Positions 32,273 through 40,956 are shown, counted from the stretch's first letter. The stretch is DNA of 64,000 nucleotides from CADEDH01 sp047974625 (GCA_047974625.1 JBKECK010000114.1:1-64000); one strand, 5' to 3'. The notes: generated by a model from the sequence alone, not told the origin. Numbers and translations are program-made.

Positions 32273-32778
32273 CCGGCCCCCGGGGGTGGGGGCTCACGGC
32301 CGTGCCCCCGGGCGTGGCATTGGCCCTGGTCGGGATGGCCGCCGCTGGGGGCCTGCTGGTCGGATGCGGTTCGTCCGGGGGGTCGTCGGCCGAGGACGGC
32401 GCCGGCTCGGGCCCGATCGAGGTCACCGACGTCTGGATCCGGCCCACCCCGCCGGTGGGCAACCTCGGCGCCTTCTACTTCATCATCACCAACACCGGGT
32501 CGGATGTCGATCGGCTCGTCGGCGTGGACTCGCCCCGTTGCGAGATGGTCGAGCTGCACCAGACCGAGGTCGAGGATGGTACGGCGTCTATGGGTCCGGC
32601 CGGGCCCGACGATCTGGTTGTCGCCCCCGACGCCCAGGTCCGGTTCGAACCGCTCGGCCTGCACGCGATGTGCCTGGGCCTCACCGATCCCGTGGTCGAG
32701 GGCGAATTGGTTCCGCTGACCCTCAGCTTCGAGACCGCCGGGCCCATCCGGGCCGAGGCCGTCGCTGCCGACCGCTGA
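32269..32778 (+). CDS. PCuAC-family copper chaperone lipoprotein
   Basis: This 169-aa protein has a signal with lipobox LLVGC and a cupredoxin-like PCuAC domain: VWIRPTPPVGNLGAFYFIITN, VELHQTEVEDGTASM and GLHAMCLG hold the His and Met ligands for Cu(I). It works with SCO to assemble the CuA centre. The GTG start overlaps the SCO stop. Together with subunits IIa, II, I and two SCO genes it completes an oxidase assembly set. Confidence 0.88.
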   Translation: MTGPRGWGLTAVPPGVALALVGMAAAGGLLVGCGSSGGSSAEDGAGSGPIEVTDVWIRPTPPVGNLGAFYFIITNTGSDVDRLVGVDSPRCEMVELHQTEVEDGTASMGPAGPDDLVVAPDAQVRFEPLGLHAMCLGLTDPVVEGELVPLTLSFETAGPIRAEAVAADR

Positions 32779-32794
32779 CCTGCCCACCACCGGT

Positions 32795-32850
32795 CACACA
32801 GCACCCCATCACACAACACCCCATCACACAACACCCCATCACACAGCACC
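32795..32850 (+). repeat. 15-bp tandem repeat, intergenic
   Basis: Units of CACACAACACCCCAT start at 32795, 32810 and 32825, with a partial fourth. The array follows the PCuAC stop by 17 bases. No gene crosses it. Confidence 0.8.
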
Positions 32851-32950
32851 GGTCCGGGGCACCGGCCATCACCTGGGGCCGGCCCACGTTGTAGCGACAA
32901 CCGGGGGAGGGGATCGGCCGGAGGTGGCCGGGCCGGTCTGGCCCTGTATC

Positions 32951-32967
32951 CCAATCTCAATTAGAAT
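32951..32967 (+). promoter_or_regulatory. CCAA-N6-TTAG operator variant, site 3
   Basis: CCAA-TCTCAA-TTAG is one base off the CTAA-N6-TTAG pattern at 16449 and 18447 and is followed by AATCGTGGGTGG, similar to the other two sites. A good -10 box, TAGAAT, overlaps its right half (32962-32967). It lies upstream of the monooxygenase at 33028. Confidence 0.5.
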
Positions 32968-33027
32968 CGTGGGTGGCTGCGCTACCACCGCGGCCGTCCG
33001 ATGCAGGTGGAGCCAGGAGTCCGATCC

Positions 33028-34830
33028 ATGTCACAGACCACGACGGCGGCACCGTCCGAACAGGCCGGGAGCGATACGACCCGGGCCGGGGGCGGGAAAC
33101 CCGAACACCATGACGTGATCGTCATCGGGGCGGGGGTGGCCGGGATCTACCAGATCAAACGTCTAGTCGACCTCGGGGTCGACGCCATCGTGCTGGAAAC
33201 CCTGTCCGGCCTGGGCGGCACCTGGTACCGGAACCGGTATCCGGGCGCCCGATTCGACTCGGAGAGCTACACCTACGGCTACTCGTTCTCCCGGGAACTG
33301 CTTGACGGCTGGCACTGGAAGGAGCGGTTCTCCCCCCAGCCCGAGAACCTCCGCTACCTGCGGTACGTGGCCGAGACATTCGACCTCGAACGTCACATGC
33401 TTTTCGACACCCGCGTCGAGACCATGCGCTTCAGCGACGACACGGTCTTTGGCGACGACACGGTCTTTGGCGACGACACGGTCTTCAGCGACGACACGGT
33501 CAGGGACAGCACGGTGGCCGGTGGGGACGGCTCGGCCGGCGGGGGCCGGACTGGTGGGCGGGGCCCGGGTTGGACGCTCACCATCGACGACGGGCGGGTG
33601 TACACCTGTCGGTTCGTGGTCACCGGCGTCGGTCTGCTGTCGGCGCCGACACCGCCCCGCATCGAGGGGATGGACCGTTTCACCGGACCGTCGTTCCACA
33701 CCTTCGACTGGCCGGACGACCCCATCGACCTGAGTGACAAGCGGGTGGCCGTGATCGGCACCGGCGCCACGGGCATACAGGTCATCGGGGAGATCGCCGA
33801 CAAGGTACGCGAGCTGGTGGTGTTCCAGCGCCGGCCCAACTGGAGCGCACCCCTCAACAACGCCCCGATCGACGGCGAGACCATGGCCGACATCCGGTCC
33901 CGGTACGACGAGATCTTCGCCACCTGCGCTCGTACCCCGGGCGGTTTCGTCCACGAGCCCGATCGGCGGGGTTTCTGGAACGTGTCCCGCGAGGAACGTG
34001 TCGCCCTGTGGGACCGGCTCTATGAGGAGCCGGGCTTCGGGATCTGGCTCCAGAACTTCTCCGAGATCTTCACCGATGAGGTCGCCAACGCCGAGTTCTC
34101 CGAGTACATAGCCGACCGCATCCGCTGCCGGGTCCACGATCCCGAGGTGGCCGAGAAGCTCATTCCTCGTGACCACGGATTCGGGGTCCAGCGGGTGCCG
34201 CTGGAGACCAACTACTTCGAGGCCTACAACCGCGACAACGTCCGTCTGGTCGATATCAGCGAGACACCCATCGAACGCATCACCCCCACCGGGATCGAGA
34301 TCTCGGACGGTCACCACCATGACGTCGACGTCATCGTCTACGCCACCGGCTTCGACGCCATCACCGGCGCCTTCGACCGGATCAACATCGTGGGGACCGG
34401 GGGCCTGACCCTGCGGGACAAGTGGCGAGACGGCCCGATCACCTACCTCGGCGTACTGGTCAACGGGTTCCCGAACCTGATCATGGTCGCCGGGCCGCAG
34501 AGCGGATCGGCGTCCACGAACTTCCCCAGATCGATCGAGACCTCGGTCGACTGGGTTACCGATCTCCTCACCTACACCTTCGAACACGACCGCACCCGCC
34601 TGGAGGCCACCGAAGAGGCCGAGGCCGCCTGGGCGGCCCATGTCGAGGAGCTCTACGCCATCATGCTGATGCGCAAGGCCAAGGGGTGGTTCACCGGCTA
34701 CAACTCCAACGTCGAGGGCCACGAGGAAGGTACGTTGCGCTACAACGTGTACAACGGCGGCGCCCCCAAGTACCTGGCCAAGATCACCGAGGTCGCCGAC
34801 GGCGGCTACGCCGGCGTCGAGCTGGCCTAA
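33028..34830 (+). CDS. Baeyer-Villiger-type flavin monooxygenase with repeat insertion
   Basis: This 600-aa flavoprotein has an FAD motif (VIVIGAGVAGIYQ), the Baeyer-Villiger fingerprint FTGPSFHTFDWP and an NADPH motif (VIGTGATGIQV), in the order for cyclic-ketone monooxygenases. These insert an oxygen beside a carbonyl, making an ester or lactone. ATG 33028 is chosen for its AGGAG site nine bases upstream; ATG 33001 is also in frame. Between the first nucleotide domain and the fingerprint there is a low-complexity stretch made by 18-bp repeats (33430-33501), followed by a Gly-rich run. In the family this is a short strand, so about 35 residues appear inserted. Confidence 0.88.
   Translation: MSQTTTAAPSEQAGSDTTRAGGGKPEHHDVIVIGAGVAGIYQIKRLVDLGVDAIVLETLSGLGGTWYRNRYPGARFDSESYTYGYSFSRELLDGWHWKERFSPQPENLRYLRYVAETFDLERHMLFDTRVETMRFSDDTVFGDDTVFGDDTVFSDDTVRDSTVAGGDGSAGGGRTGGRGPGWTLTIDDGRVYTCRFVVTGVGLLSAPTPPRIEGMDRFTGPSFHTFDWPDDPIDLSDKRVAVIGTGATGIQVIGEIADKVRELVVFQRRPNWSAPLNNAPIDGETMADIRSRYDEIFATCARTPGGFVHEPDRRGFWNVSREERVALWDRLYEEPGFGIWLQNFSEIFTDEVANAEFSEYIADRIRCRVHDPEVAEKLIPRDHGFGVQRVPLETNYFEAYNRDNVRLVDISETPIERITPTGIEISDGHHHDVDVIVYATGFDAITGAFDRINIVGTGGLTLRDKWRDGPITYLGVLVNGFPNLIMVAGPQSGSASTNFPRSIETSVDWVTDLLTYTFEHDRTRLEATEEAEAAWAAHVEELYAIMLMRKAKGWFTGYNSNVEGHEEGTLRYNVYNGGAPKYLAKITEVADGGYAGVELA
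33430..33501 (+). repeat. In-frame 18-bp tandem repeat in the monooxygenase gene
   Basis: Four units of TTTGGCGACGACACGGTC type (33430, 33448, 33466, 33484) encode FGDDTV or FSDDTV. The unit keeps the frame. Confidence 0.88.
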
Positions 34831-34862
34831 GGCGAGGGCGTCCCGCCTGACCGGTACTGTCA

Positions 34863-34887
34863 GCGCCGGCCGGTGGCCGGCCGGCGC
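34863..34887. terminator. Strong hairpin between convergent genes
   Basis: GCGCCGGCCGG and its exact complement flank a 3-base loop, 32 bases after the monooxygenase stop and 11 before the end of the convergent lipoprotein gene. It would serve both strands. No T-run is present. Confidence 0.6.
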
Positions 34888-34898
34888 ACGTCCCGGCG

Positions 34899-36083
34899 TC
34901 AGTCGAGATGGACGATGGCGGCCTGCCACTCGTCGCCGTCGTTGCCGCTGACCCCGACGGTGGCCCCACCGTCGGCGACGGCCAAGTTCGACCAGCTGTG
35001 GGCCTCGTCCAGCCCGAGGTCGAGGGCGCCCTCCTCGCCGGTCTCCAGATCGCCGGTGTGGATCTGGTCGGTGCCGTCCACCCACACCACCCAGCGGGCG
35101 TCGAGGAAGGCGAGCCCGGCGACGAACCGGCCGGTCGGGGCCGTTGCCGTGAACAGGGTCTCACCGTCGGCGTCCACCACCAGGATCTGACGATCGAGAC
35201 CGAGGGCGACGAGCTCGCCGTCGGTCTCGACGGCCACCTCCGGCAGGCCGGTCGGGGTCATCGCCCCGTCGATCGGCTCATCGTCCACGGTGACGGAGTT
35301 GTCGCCCCAGAGTCGAACCCGGGCGCCGGTGGCGAACTCCGCGATCGTGGAGGCGTCGGCCGGTGGCATGGCCAGCAGCGCACCGGTACCGGGGTCGTAG
35401 GTCAGCTCGTGGAGCCGGTCGTTGTCGGTGCTGTAGGCGCTGACGAGGACCTCGGCCCCGCCGTCCGACCACACCGGTGGTGTCACCACGGTCATCCCGT
35501 CGATGATCTCGAAGGGCACGACGTCGGTGATCACGCCCTGGTCGTCGGCGGTGCCGGCCGACAGGTTGGTGATGAACCCCTCGCACAACACGTGGAACAC
35601 CACGCGGTCGCCGTGGCGGATGGCCCGGTCAGCCCCGCCGTCGGGTTCGATCGCCTCGTTGAGCGCCACCCCATCCCCGTCGATGGCGTCGAGCTGGTTC
35701 AGGGGCGCGCCCTCACAGCCGACGGTGCCCGCTTCCTCGGTGGCCCGCAACCCGAGGAGGACGTCGGAATCGAGGCCGGCCGCCCACCAGCTGACCCCCT
35801 CCACCGGGGTCACCGTGCCGACCGCCGGTGGGGTGGTCCGGACCGTCGCGCCCGGCGTTGAGGTGGTCGGGTCAGCGGTGGGGGTGGACGCTCCGGTGCC
35901 GTCGGTGGCCGCGGTGGTCGGAGCCGCGGTGTCGTCGGTGATCGCGGTGTCGTCGGTGATAGTGGTGTCGTCACCGTTGAGACCGGCGCAGCCTGAACTG
36001 GCCATCAGGCCGACGGCCATCACCACACCCAGCAGGCGCCCGGCCCGCGGGTGGCGACCTGCCGGGGTCGGGCCCGCGGTCAC
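34899..36083 (-). CDS. Putative lipoprotein with propeller-like repeats
   Basis: This 394-aa protein has a signal (RLLGVVMAVGLMASSGC) with lipobox Cys at about 32, then a Thr/Asp-rich linker partly encoded by an 18-bp repeat. The exported part shows recurring strand patterns (VVFHVLCEG, VLVSAYSTDND, LVALGLDRQILVVDADGETLF, WVVWVDGTDQIHTGDL) that suggest a beta-propeller-like fold. I recognise no function. The GTG start overlaps the stop of the enolase-superfamily gene by four bases, so they form an operon. Confidence 0.7.
   Translation of the reverse strand: MTAGPTPAGRHPRAGRLLGVVMAVGLMASSGCAGLNGDDTTITDDTAITDDTAAPTTAATDGTGASTPTADPTTSTPGATVRTTPPAVGTVTPVEGVSWWAAGLDSDVLLGLRATEEAGTVGCEGAPLNQLDAIDGDGVALNEAIEPDGGADRAIRHGDRVVFHVLCEGFITNLSAGTADDQGVITDVVPFEIIDGMTVVTPPVWSDGGAEVLVSAYSTDNDRLHELTYDPGTGALLAMPPADASTIAEFATGARVRLWGDNSVTVDDEPIDGAMTPTGLPEVAVETDGELVALGLDRQILVVDADGETLFTATAPTGRFVAGLAFLDARWVVWVDGTDQIHTGDLETGEEGALDLGLDEAHSWSNLAVADGGATVGVSGNDGDEWQAAIVHLD
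35926..35972 (-). repeat. In-frame 18-bp tandem repeat in the lipoprotein gene
   Basis: GCGGTGTCGTCGGTGATC (35926), a near-identical unit (35944) and a partial third encode TITDDTAITDDTA in the linker just after the lipid anchor. Confidence 0.8.
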
Positions 36084-37324
36084 GACGCCCCCCGACCGGT
36101 CGTGGTCCGCGCCCCGTCGACCAGGAAGCCGGCGGTCGGCCTCGGTGGGTGCGCCGCCAGGGCCGTCTCGTCGGGTTCAGTGCCCCAACCCGGCGTATCG
36201 GGCACCTCGAGGTGGCCGTCCACGAACCGGGGGGCGATGGTGAACAACTCGTCGTCCCAGGGCAACCGGTCCACGTCTACCTCCATTATCCGGAGGCGGG
36301 GAACCGCGGCGGCGAAGTGCAAGCTCATCATGGTCGAGAGGTGTCCGTAGAAGTTGTGGGGGGCGATATGGGTCTCGTGGGCGTCCACCGCGGCCGCGAT
36401 CTTCATGGCCTGCCAGGTGCCGTTCCAGATCGTATCGATGATGGCCACGTCGACCGCCTGGGCCTGGAGGAACGGGAGGAAGGCGGCGGTACCGACCACC
36501 GTCTCCAGTGACGCGATCTGGGTGTCGGCCCGGTCCCGGATGAGGCGCAGGGCATCGGGGGAGTCGTTGTCGTACTCGATCCAGAACAGGTCGAGGTCGG
36601 CCAAGGCCCGCATGATTTCCAGTACCCCGCTGGTCCGGACGTTGAAGTTGAGATCGAGGAGCAGATCGACGTCGGGTCCGGCCCCGTCCCGGAAGGCCGA
36701 TAGAACCGAATGGAGGCCCCGTAGCACTGGCCGGTCGGCGGTCAGCTCAGGCCGCCACGGCCGACCGAACCCGGGCGCCCACGAACGGAGGGCCCCGTCC
36801 CACTCGGTGAAGATGTTGGTCTTGAGGGCGGTGAACCCCCGATCGGCGACCTCCTGGCCCAGATCTCGTACCCCGGCCAGGTCGGTGATCCGACCCCCGT
36901 AGTGGTCGGGCCGGGCGATTCTCCAGGTGCCACAGTGCGACCAGTACACCCGCACCCGGTCGCGCTGGCGTCCACCGAGGAGCTCCACCACCGGCAGGCC
37001 GAGCGCCTTGGCTCGGGCGTCGAGGAGGGCGTTCTCGATAGCGCCCAGACCCTGGCCTACGACGGCTCCGGCCGCCGGCCGGGTGGCGGCGGTCAGCTCG
37101 GTGTGGACGACCTCGTGATGGTGGACCGACCGGCCCACCACCCGGGGAGCCAACGCCTCGATCACCGTCGTCACCCCGGGGGAGCCGAAACCCTCGTCGT
37201 ACTCGCTCCAGCCGACGATGCCCTCGTCGGTGGTCACCTTGCAGAAGTGGTAGTTACGCCAACCGGCGTCAGCGTGGCGGGTCTCGACCGCGGCGACCAC
37301 CGGGGCGGGGGAGTGGGACGGCAT
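36080..37324 (-). CDS. Enolase-superfamily (mandelate racemase/muconate cycloisomerase-like) enzyme
   Basis: This 414-aa protein has the N-terminal capping domain (DEGIVGWSEYDEGFG, LGAIENALLDARAKALG) and a barrel with Lys in TALKTNIF, metal ligands Asp in LLLDLNFN, Glu in FWIEYD and Glu in IASLETVVG, and the late HIAPHNFYGHL. The superfamily abstracts a proton next to a carboxylate. Sugar-acid dehydratases and muconate cycloisomerases are possible; the HIAPHN motif favours a mandelate racemase-like subgroup. It has a leaderless-type promoter and is cotranscribed with the lipoprotein. Confidence 0.83.
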   Translation of the reverse strand: MPSHSPAPVVAAVETRHADAGWRNYHFCKVTTDEGIVGWSEYDEGFGSPGVTTVIEALAPRVVGRSVHHHEVVHTELTAATRPAAGAVVGQGLGAIENALLDARAKALGLPVVELLGGRQRDRVRVYWSHCGTWRIARPDHYGGRITDLAGVRDLGQEVADRGFTALKTNIFTEWDGALRSWAPGFGRPWRPELTADRPVLRGLHSVLSAFRDGAGPDVDLLLDLNFNVRTSGVLEIMRALADLDLFWIEYDNDSPDALRLIRDRADTQIASLETVVGTAAFLPFLQAQAVDVAIIDTIWNGTWQAMKIAAAVDAHETHIAPHNFYGHLSTMMSLHFAAAVPRLRIMEVDVDRLPWDDELFTIAPRFVDGHLEVPDTPGWGTEPDETALAAHPPRPTAGFLVDGARTTTGRGAS

Positions 37325-37336
37325 GCCCGAACGCTA
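37325..37336 (-). promoter_or_regulatory. Leaderless -10 box for the enolase-superfamily gene
   Basis: On the minus strand TAGCGT (37336-37331) is followed by six bases and the ATG at 37324. Confidence 0.55.
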
Positions 37337-37919
37337 CGCCAGCCGGCGACCCTCGGCACGGCACCCCCGGAGCCCAGGCCGCCGGTGCCGGCGCGTCGGG
37401 GCTGGTCGGAGCGCTGAAGGCGCCCGAGTCGACTCGAACGGGCCAACCTAGTCAGGGTTCATTTCCGCGCACTGAGGCCCGTGGGCCACGGCTCATTTCC
37501 CCCAACGGTAGCGCCTGGCGGGGAGATCAGGCCCGGGGTCCGATCTCGCAAATCGATGCGTTGTGGTTGGAGTGGCGTCCACTTTGTGGACGACGTGGCG
37601 GCGGGGTTGACGGCAAGGGTGGCGGCCCGCTCACGTTTGGGGCGGGGCGTCGCAACCGGCGATGATGTGTCCTTGTTCGGCGACCTTATCGGTGATGATG
37701 TGTCAATCAATCCCGCTGACCTGGTGATACGTGGGTATCACTGGTTCCGATCTGGTTTAATTGATGATCAATCGACATTCATGGTCAAGCAAATTGGTTG
37801 GCACGGTGGGGGTTGGACTGTGGTGCCATACCTTCCACTTCCAGGGCGTACCGGGTAGATGTCAGCGTGTACATCGTCTACGTTGAATGGAAATGGTTGT
37901 TGGGGTAAGGAGCACGCTG
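37337..37919. other. Gene-free region, AT-richer, with inverted repeats
   Basis: No credible gene is seen in this 583-base gap; a 125-codon open frame (37481-37858) has no family likeness. From about 37660 the base composition drops clearly in GC compared with the surroundings. GTGATAC-GTGG-GTATCAC (37724-37741) and TTGAT-G-ATCAA (37761-37771) are perfect inverted repeats. The stretch may be a promoter region for the gene at 37920 or acquired DNA. Confidence 0.4.
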
Positions 37920-39173
37920 GTGGCTGAGCAGCATCATCTGGATCCCACGCTCGTCGAGCAGGTCACGGAACTGCGGGGCGAGCGGGACGCGTTGTGGCTC
38001 GCCCTCCGGGCCGAACCCGATCCCGACCGCAGCATGGTGCTGCTCGGCCGCCTCTCTGCCGTCCGTCGAGACCTGGAAGCGTTGCTCGGCGGGCGCCTAC
38101 CCGGTCGGCCCGAGCCGATCGGGCCCGTCGACGACCCACCAACCGTGCGGACCATCCGGGTAGCCTCACCCGGCCGCGCCGAGGCGGCCGCCCGCCGGCC
38201 CCGCCCCCTCTCGGCCTCGGCCCGCTCCACCACGACCCCGGCCGGCGCTACCCCGTCCGTGGCCAATCCCGCCACTGGCACCCCGACCGGCACTGGTTTG
38301 ACCGGCTCCCTTTCCGGGGAGTTGTCGGTGGCCAGCCGGGCCCGGGCCACCCCGACGGCCGGCGTGGGCGGCACGAGCGTCGGGGTTGCCACCGATACCG
38401 CGGTGGGCACCGACCCCGCGCCCGGTAACGGCATGACGGGGCCGGACCTGGCCGACGATCAGGCGGTGCCCGTCACGGTGGGCGCGCCCGGCGACGACCA
38501 CACAACCGGCGGGGCGGACCATGCCACCGACGGGCCGATTCCGGTGGCCAACGGCTCCCCCCGCCCGCATCGGTTGCTGGCCTGGGCCGACGATCCGGAG
38601 TCGGCCCCCACGGACCGGTCCCGGTCCGGCGGCGACGGCGACCTCCACACGATCCTTCCTCCGCCCCCCGACCGCCACGACGGTCAGGCCTCGGGGCCAC
38701 CGTCCTGGTTCGGGATCGGGGATGGATCGAATGGGACCACCCCCTCCTCCCGTACCGGCCCGTCCGGTCCCAACTCCTCCGGTTCGGGTTCCTCCGGTCC
38801 CGGGCCCGCCGGTTCGACCGTCGGTGGCCTGCTGACCGGAGACCAAGACACGCCGGTCGAGCGCGACCAGGAGGCGGCGTCCGTGGTCGCTCCGCCCGAA
38901 CCGGACACCGGCTCGGGCGGAGGCGGAACGACCACCTGGTCGCCCCCGGCCCGCGAGGGGGGGGAGGAGCCGGCCGAGCCCGCGCCCACCAGCGAGGTGC
39001 TCGCCGTCGCCGGCGACCCCAGCCCCGACTGGCGGGGGCCCGGCTGGGTGGCGGTGGCGGCCCTGGGGCTGGTGGCCCTGCTTCTGGTCGGGGTGTTCGT
39101 CCTGCTGCCCCGGGGCGACGAGTCCCCGCCCGAGTCCTCGACGGTCCCGTCGTCGGTGGCCCCCTCCGGCTGA
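37920..39173 (+). CDS. Low-complexity single-pass membrane protein
   Basis: This 417-aa protein starts with a helical, charged segment (PTLVEQVTELRGERDALWLALRAE to LEALLG) that may form a coiled coil. A long Pro/Thr/Gly/Ser/Asp-rich region of about 270 residues follows. Near the C-terminus lies one membrane helix (VAVAALGLVALLLVGVFVLL) and a short Ser/Pro tail outside. I start at GTG 37920 because AAGGAG lies seven bases before it; ATG 37887 is in frame but lacks a ribosome site. No function is recognised; the layout suits a cell-envelope tether. Confidence 0.65.
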   Translation: MAEQHHLDPTLVEQVTELRGERDALWLALRAEPDPDRSMVLLGRLSAVRRDLEALLGGRLPGRPEPIGPVDDPPTVRTIRVASPGRAEAAARRPRPLSASARSTTTPAGATPSVANPATGTPTGTGLTGSLSGELSVASRARATPTAGVGGTSVGVATDTAVGTDPAPGNGMTGPDLADDQAVPVTVGAPGDDHTTGGADHATDGPIPVANGSPRPHRLLAWADDPESAPTDRSRSGGDGDLHTILPPPPDRHDGQASGPPSWFGIGDGSNGTTPSSRTGPSGPNSSGSGSSGPGPAGSTVGGLLTGDQDTPVERDQEAASVVAPPEPDTGSGGGGTTTWSPPAREGGEEPAEPAPTSEVLAVAGDPSPDWRGPGWVAVAALGLVALLLVGVFVLLPRGDESPPESSTVPSSVAPSG

Positions 39174-39216
39174 CACCAGCCTCAGGCTCCCCTGGGCCCG
39201 CCGCCCCGCGACCCCA

Positions 39217-39242
39217 TTGTGCAACACTGTGTTGCGCACAAC
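39217..39242. promoter_or_regulatory. Palindromic operator upstream of the MFS gene
   Basis: The core GCAACAC-T-GTGTTGC (39221-39235) is a perfect 15-base palindrome, and TTGTG/CACAA extend it with a two-base offset. It lies about 75 bases before the transporter start and is probably the operator of the TetR encoded downstream at 41028. Confidence 0.6.
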
Positions 39243-39312
39243 GATCGTGGTCCCTATCGTTCGCCACGGTGCCGGACCCCGTCATGATGGCGGCCCCACC
39301 GGAGGTCGCCAC

Positions 39313-40956
39313 ATGTCAGCCGACTCGCACGCCGAGCCACCCGTCGGGGACGCGCCGATGCCCTCGGGCGAGGGAGGTTCCGCGCTCCACGCGGTCTGGG
39401 ATCCCGCCGTTGGCCACCCTCGCCGGGGCCTCATCCTCGGCATCATGTGCCTGTCGCTGGTACTGATCATCGCCACTGTCAGCTCCCTGAACGTGGCCAT
39501 CCCCACCATCGTCCGCGAGCTCGACCCCACCAGCTCCCAGCAGTTGTGGATCATCGACGCCTACGCCCTGGTCTTCGCCGGACTGTTGCTGCTCACCGGG
39601 GCCCTCGGAGACCGGTACGGCCGCAAGTACGCCCTCATCCTCGGTCTCGTCATCTTCGCCTCGGCCTCGACGGTGGCCGCCTACGCCACCGATCCGGTCC
39701 ACCTGATCGTCTACCGGGGGATCATGGGCGTCGGCGCCGCCCTGATCATGCCGGCCACCCTCTCCACCCTGACCGTGGTGTACGCCCCGAAGGACCGGGC
39801 CAAGGCCATCGCCACCTGGGCCGGTTTCGCCGGTGCCGGCGGTGCCCTCGGGCCGCTGGCCAGCGGCCTGCTGCTCGAGCGGTTCTGGTGGGGGTCGGTG
39901 TTCTTCATCGCCGCCCCGATCGCCGTCATCGCCCTCATCGGCGTGGTCGCCTACGTCCCCAACTCCGCCGATTCCGCCCACCACCGGCTCGACTATGTTG
40001 GTGCCCTGCTGTCGGTGGTGTCCCTCGTCGCCCTCGTCTACGGGATCATCCAGGGGCCCGAATCGGGATGGGGCCAGGCCAACGTGCTCGGTGCCTTCGT
40101 CGTGTCCGTCGCGGCCGGCGCCGCTTACGTCTGGTGGGAACGCTCGGTCGAGTTCCCCCTGCTCGATCCCCGCTACTTCCTGATCGCCAGGTTCGGACTC
40201 GGTGCCCTCACCGTGACCCTGGCCTTCCTGGCCATGTTCGGGATGTTCTTCCTCATGACCCTCTACCTCCAGTTCGTGCTCGGCTACTCGCCCCTGGGGG
40301 CCGCCGTCCGCCTCCTCCCGTTCTCGCTGGTCATGGTGGTCCTGGCGCCCCGCAGCCCGGCCCTCACGGCCCGGTTCGGTTCGAGGGCGGTCGTGGCCAC
40401 CGGCTTCGTCATCCAGGCCGCCGGGTTCGCCGTAGCCAGCCGGCTCCAGGTGGGGAGCTCCTACCTGCTCCTCCTGACCGCGGTCCTGCCCATGGCGGTC
40501 GGAATGGCCCTGTTGATGCCGCCGACCACCAACGCCATCGTCACCTCTCTTCCCCAGGACAAGGCCGGGGTTGCCTCCGCCGTCAACGACACCACCCGTG
40601 AGGTGGGCGGCGCCCTGGGCATCGCCCTGCTCGGCACCCTGGCCACCGTCGGCTACCACAACGCCATGGCCGGTGACGCCACCGCCGGAGTCCCGGAGCC
40701 GTTGGCCGAGCTGGCCCGGGATTCGATCGGGGGTGCCATGCTGGCGGCCTCCCAGCTGCCCGATCAGTCACTGGCCGGCCCACTGGTGGCCACCGCCCGG
40801 CAGGCCTACGTGGACGCCATCAACCTGCCCCTGCTGGTCGCGTCCGGGGTGGCCGTCGTGATGGCGGTCATCATCTTCCGGTTCTACCCCTCGGGCAGCT
40901 CGGCCGACGTCGAGACCGTCGAATTCGACCGGCCCCAACCCACGAAGGGGCACTGA
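39313..40956 (+). CDS. MFS drug-resistance-type transporter (DHA2, 14 helices)
   Basis: This 547-aa protein has about 14 hydrophobic helices. It shows the DHA2 hallmarks NVAIPTIVRELDPTSSQQLWIIDAY after helix 1, GALGDRYGRKYALILG between helices 2 and 3 and GVGAALIMPATLSTL in helix 4-5. These proteins export drugs, dyes or metabolites with protons. ATG 39313 has GGAGG seven bases before it. It is followed by a TetR gene, the usual arrangement for inducible exporters. The substrate cannot be inferred. Confidence 0.9.
   Translation: MSADSHAEPPVGDAPMPSGEGGSALHAVWDPAVGHPRRGLILGIMCLSLVLIIATVSSLNVAIPTIVRELDPTSSQQLWIIDAYALVFAGLLLLTGALGDRYGRKYALILGLVIFASASTVAAYATDPVHLIVYRGIMGVGAALIMPATLSTLTVVYAPKDRAKAIATWAGFAGAGGALGPLASGLLLERFWWGSVFFIAAPIAVIALIGVVAYVPNSADSAHHRLDYVGALLSVVSLVALVYGIIQGPESGWGQANVLGAFVVSVAAGAAYVWWERSVEFPLLDPRYFLIARFGLGALTVTLAFLAMFGMFFLMTLYLQFVLGYSPLGAAVRLLPFSLVMVVLAPRSPALTARFGSRAVVATGFVIQAAGFAVASRLQVGSSYLLLLTAVLPMAVGMALLMPPTTNAIVTSLPQDKAGVASAVNDTTREVGGALGIALLGTLATVGYHNAMAGDATAGVPEPLAELARDSIGGAMLAASQLPDQSLAGPLVATARQAYVDAINLPLLVASGVAVVMAVIIFRFYPSGSSADVETVEFDRPQPTKGH

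Noticed and set aside
33163..35085. Minus-strand open frame of 640 codons
   Set aside because: Antisense to the Baeyer-Villiger monooxygenase, whose motifs are all intact on the plus strand.
37481..37858. 125-codon plus-strand gene
   Set aside because: No ribosome site, no family likeness, and it runs through the AT-richer region with operator-like repeats.
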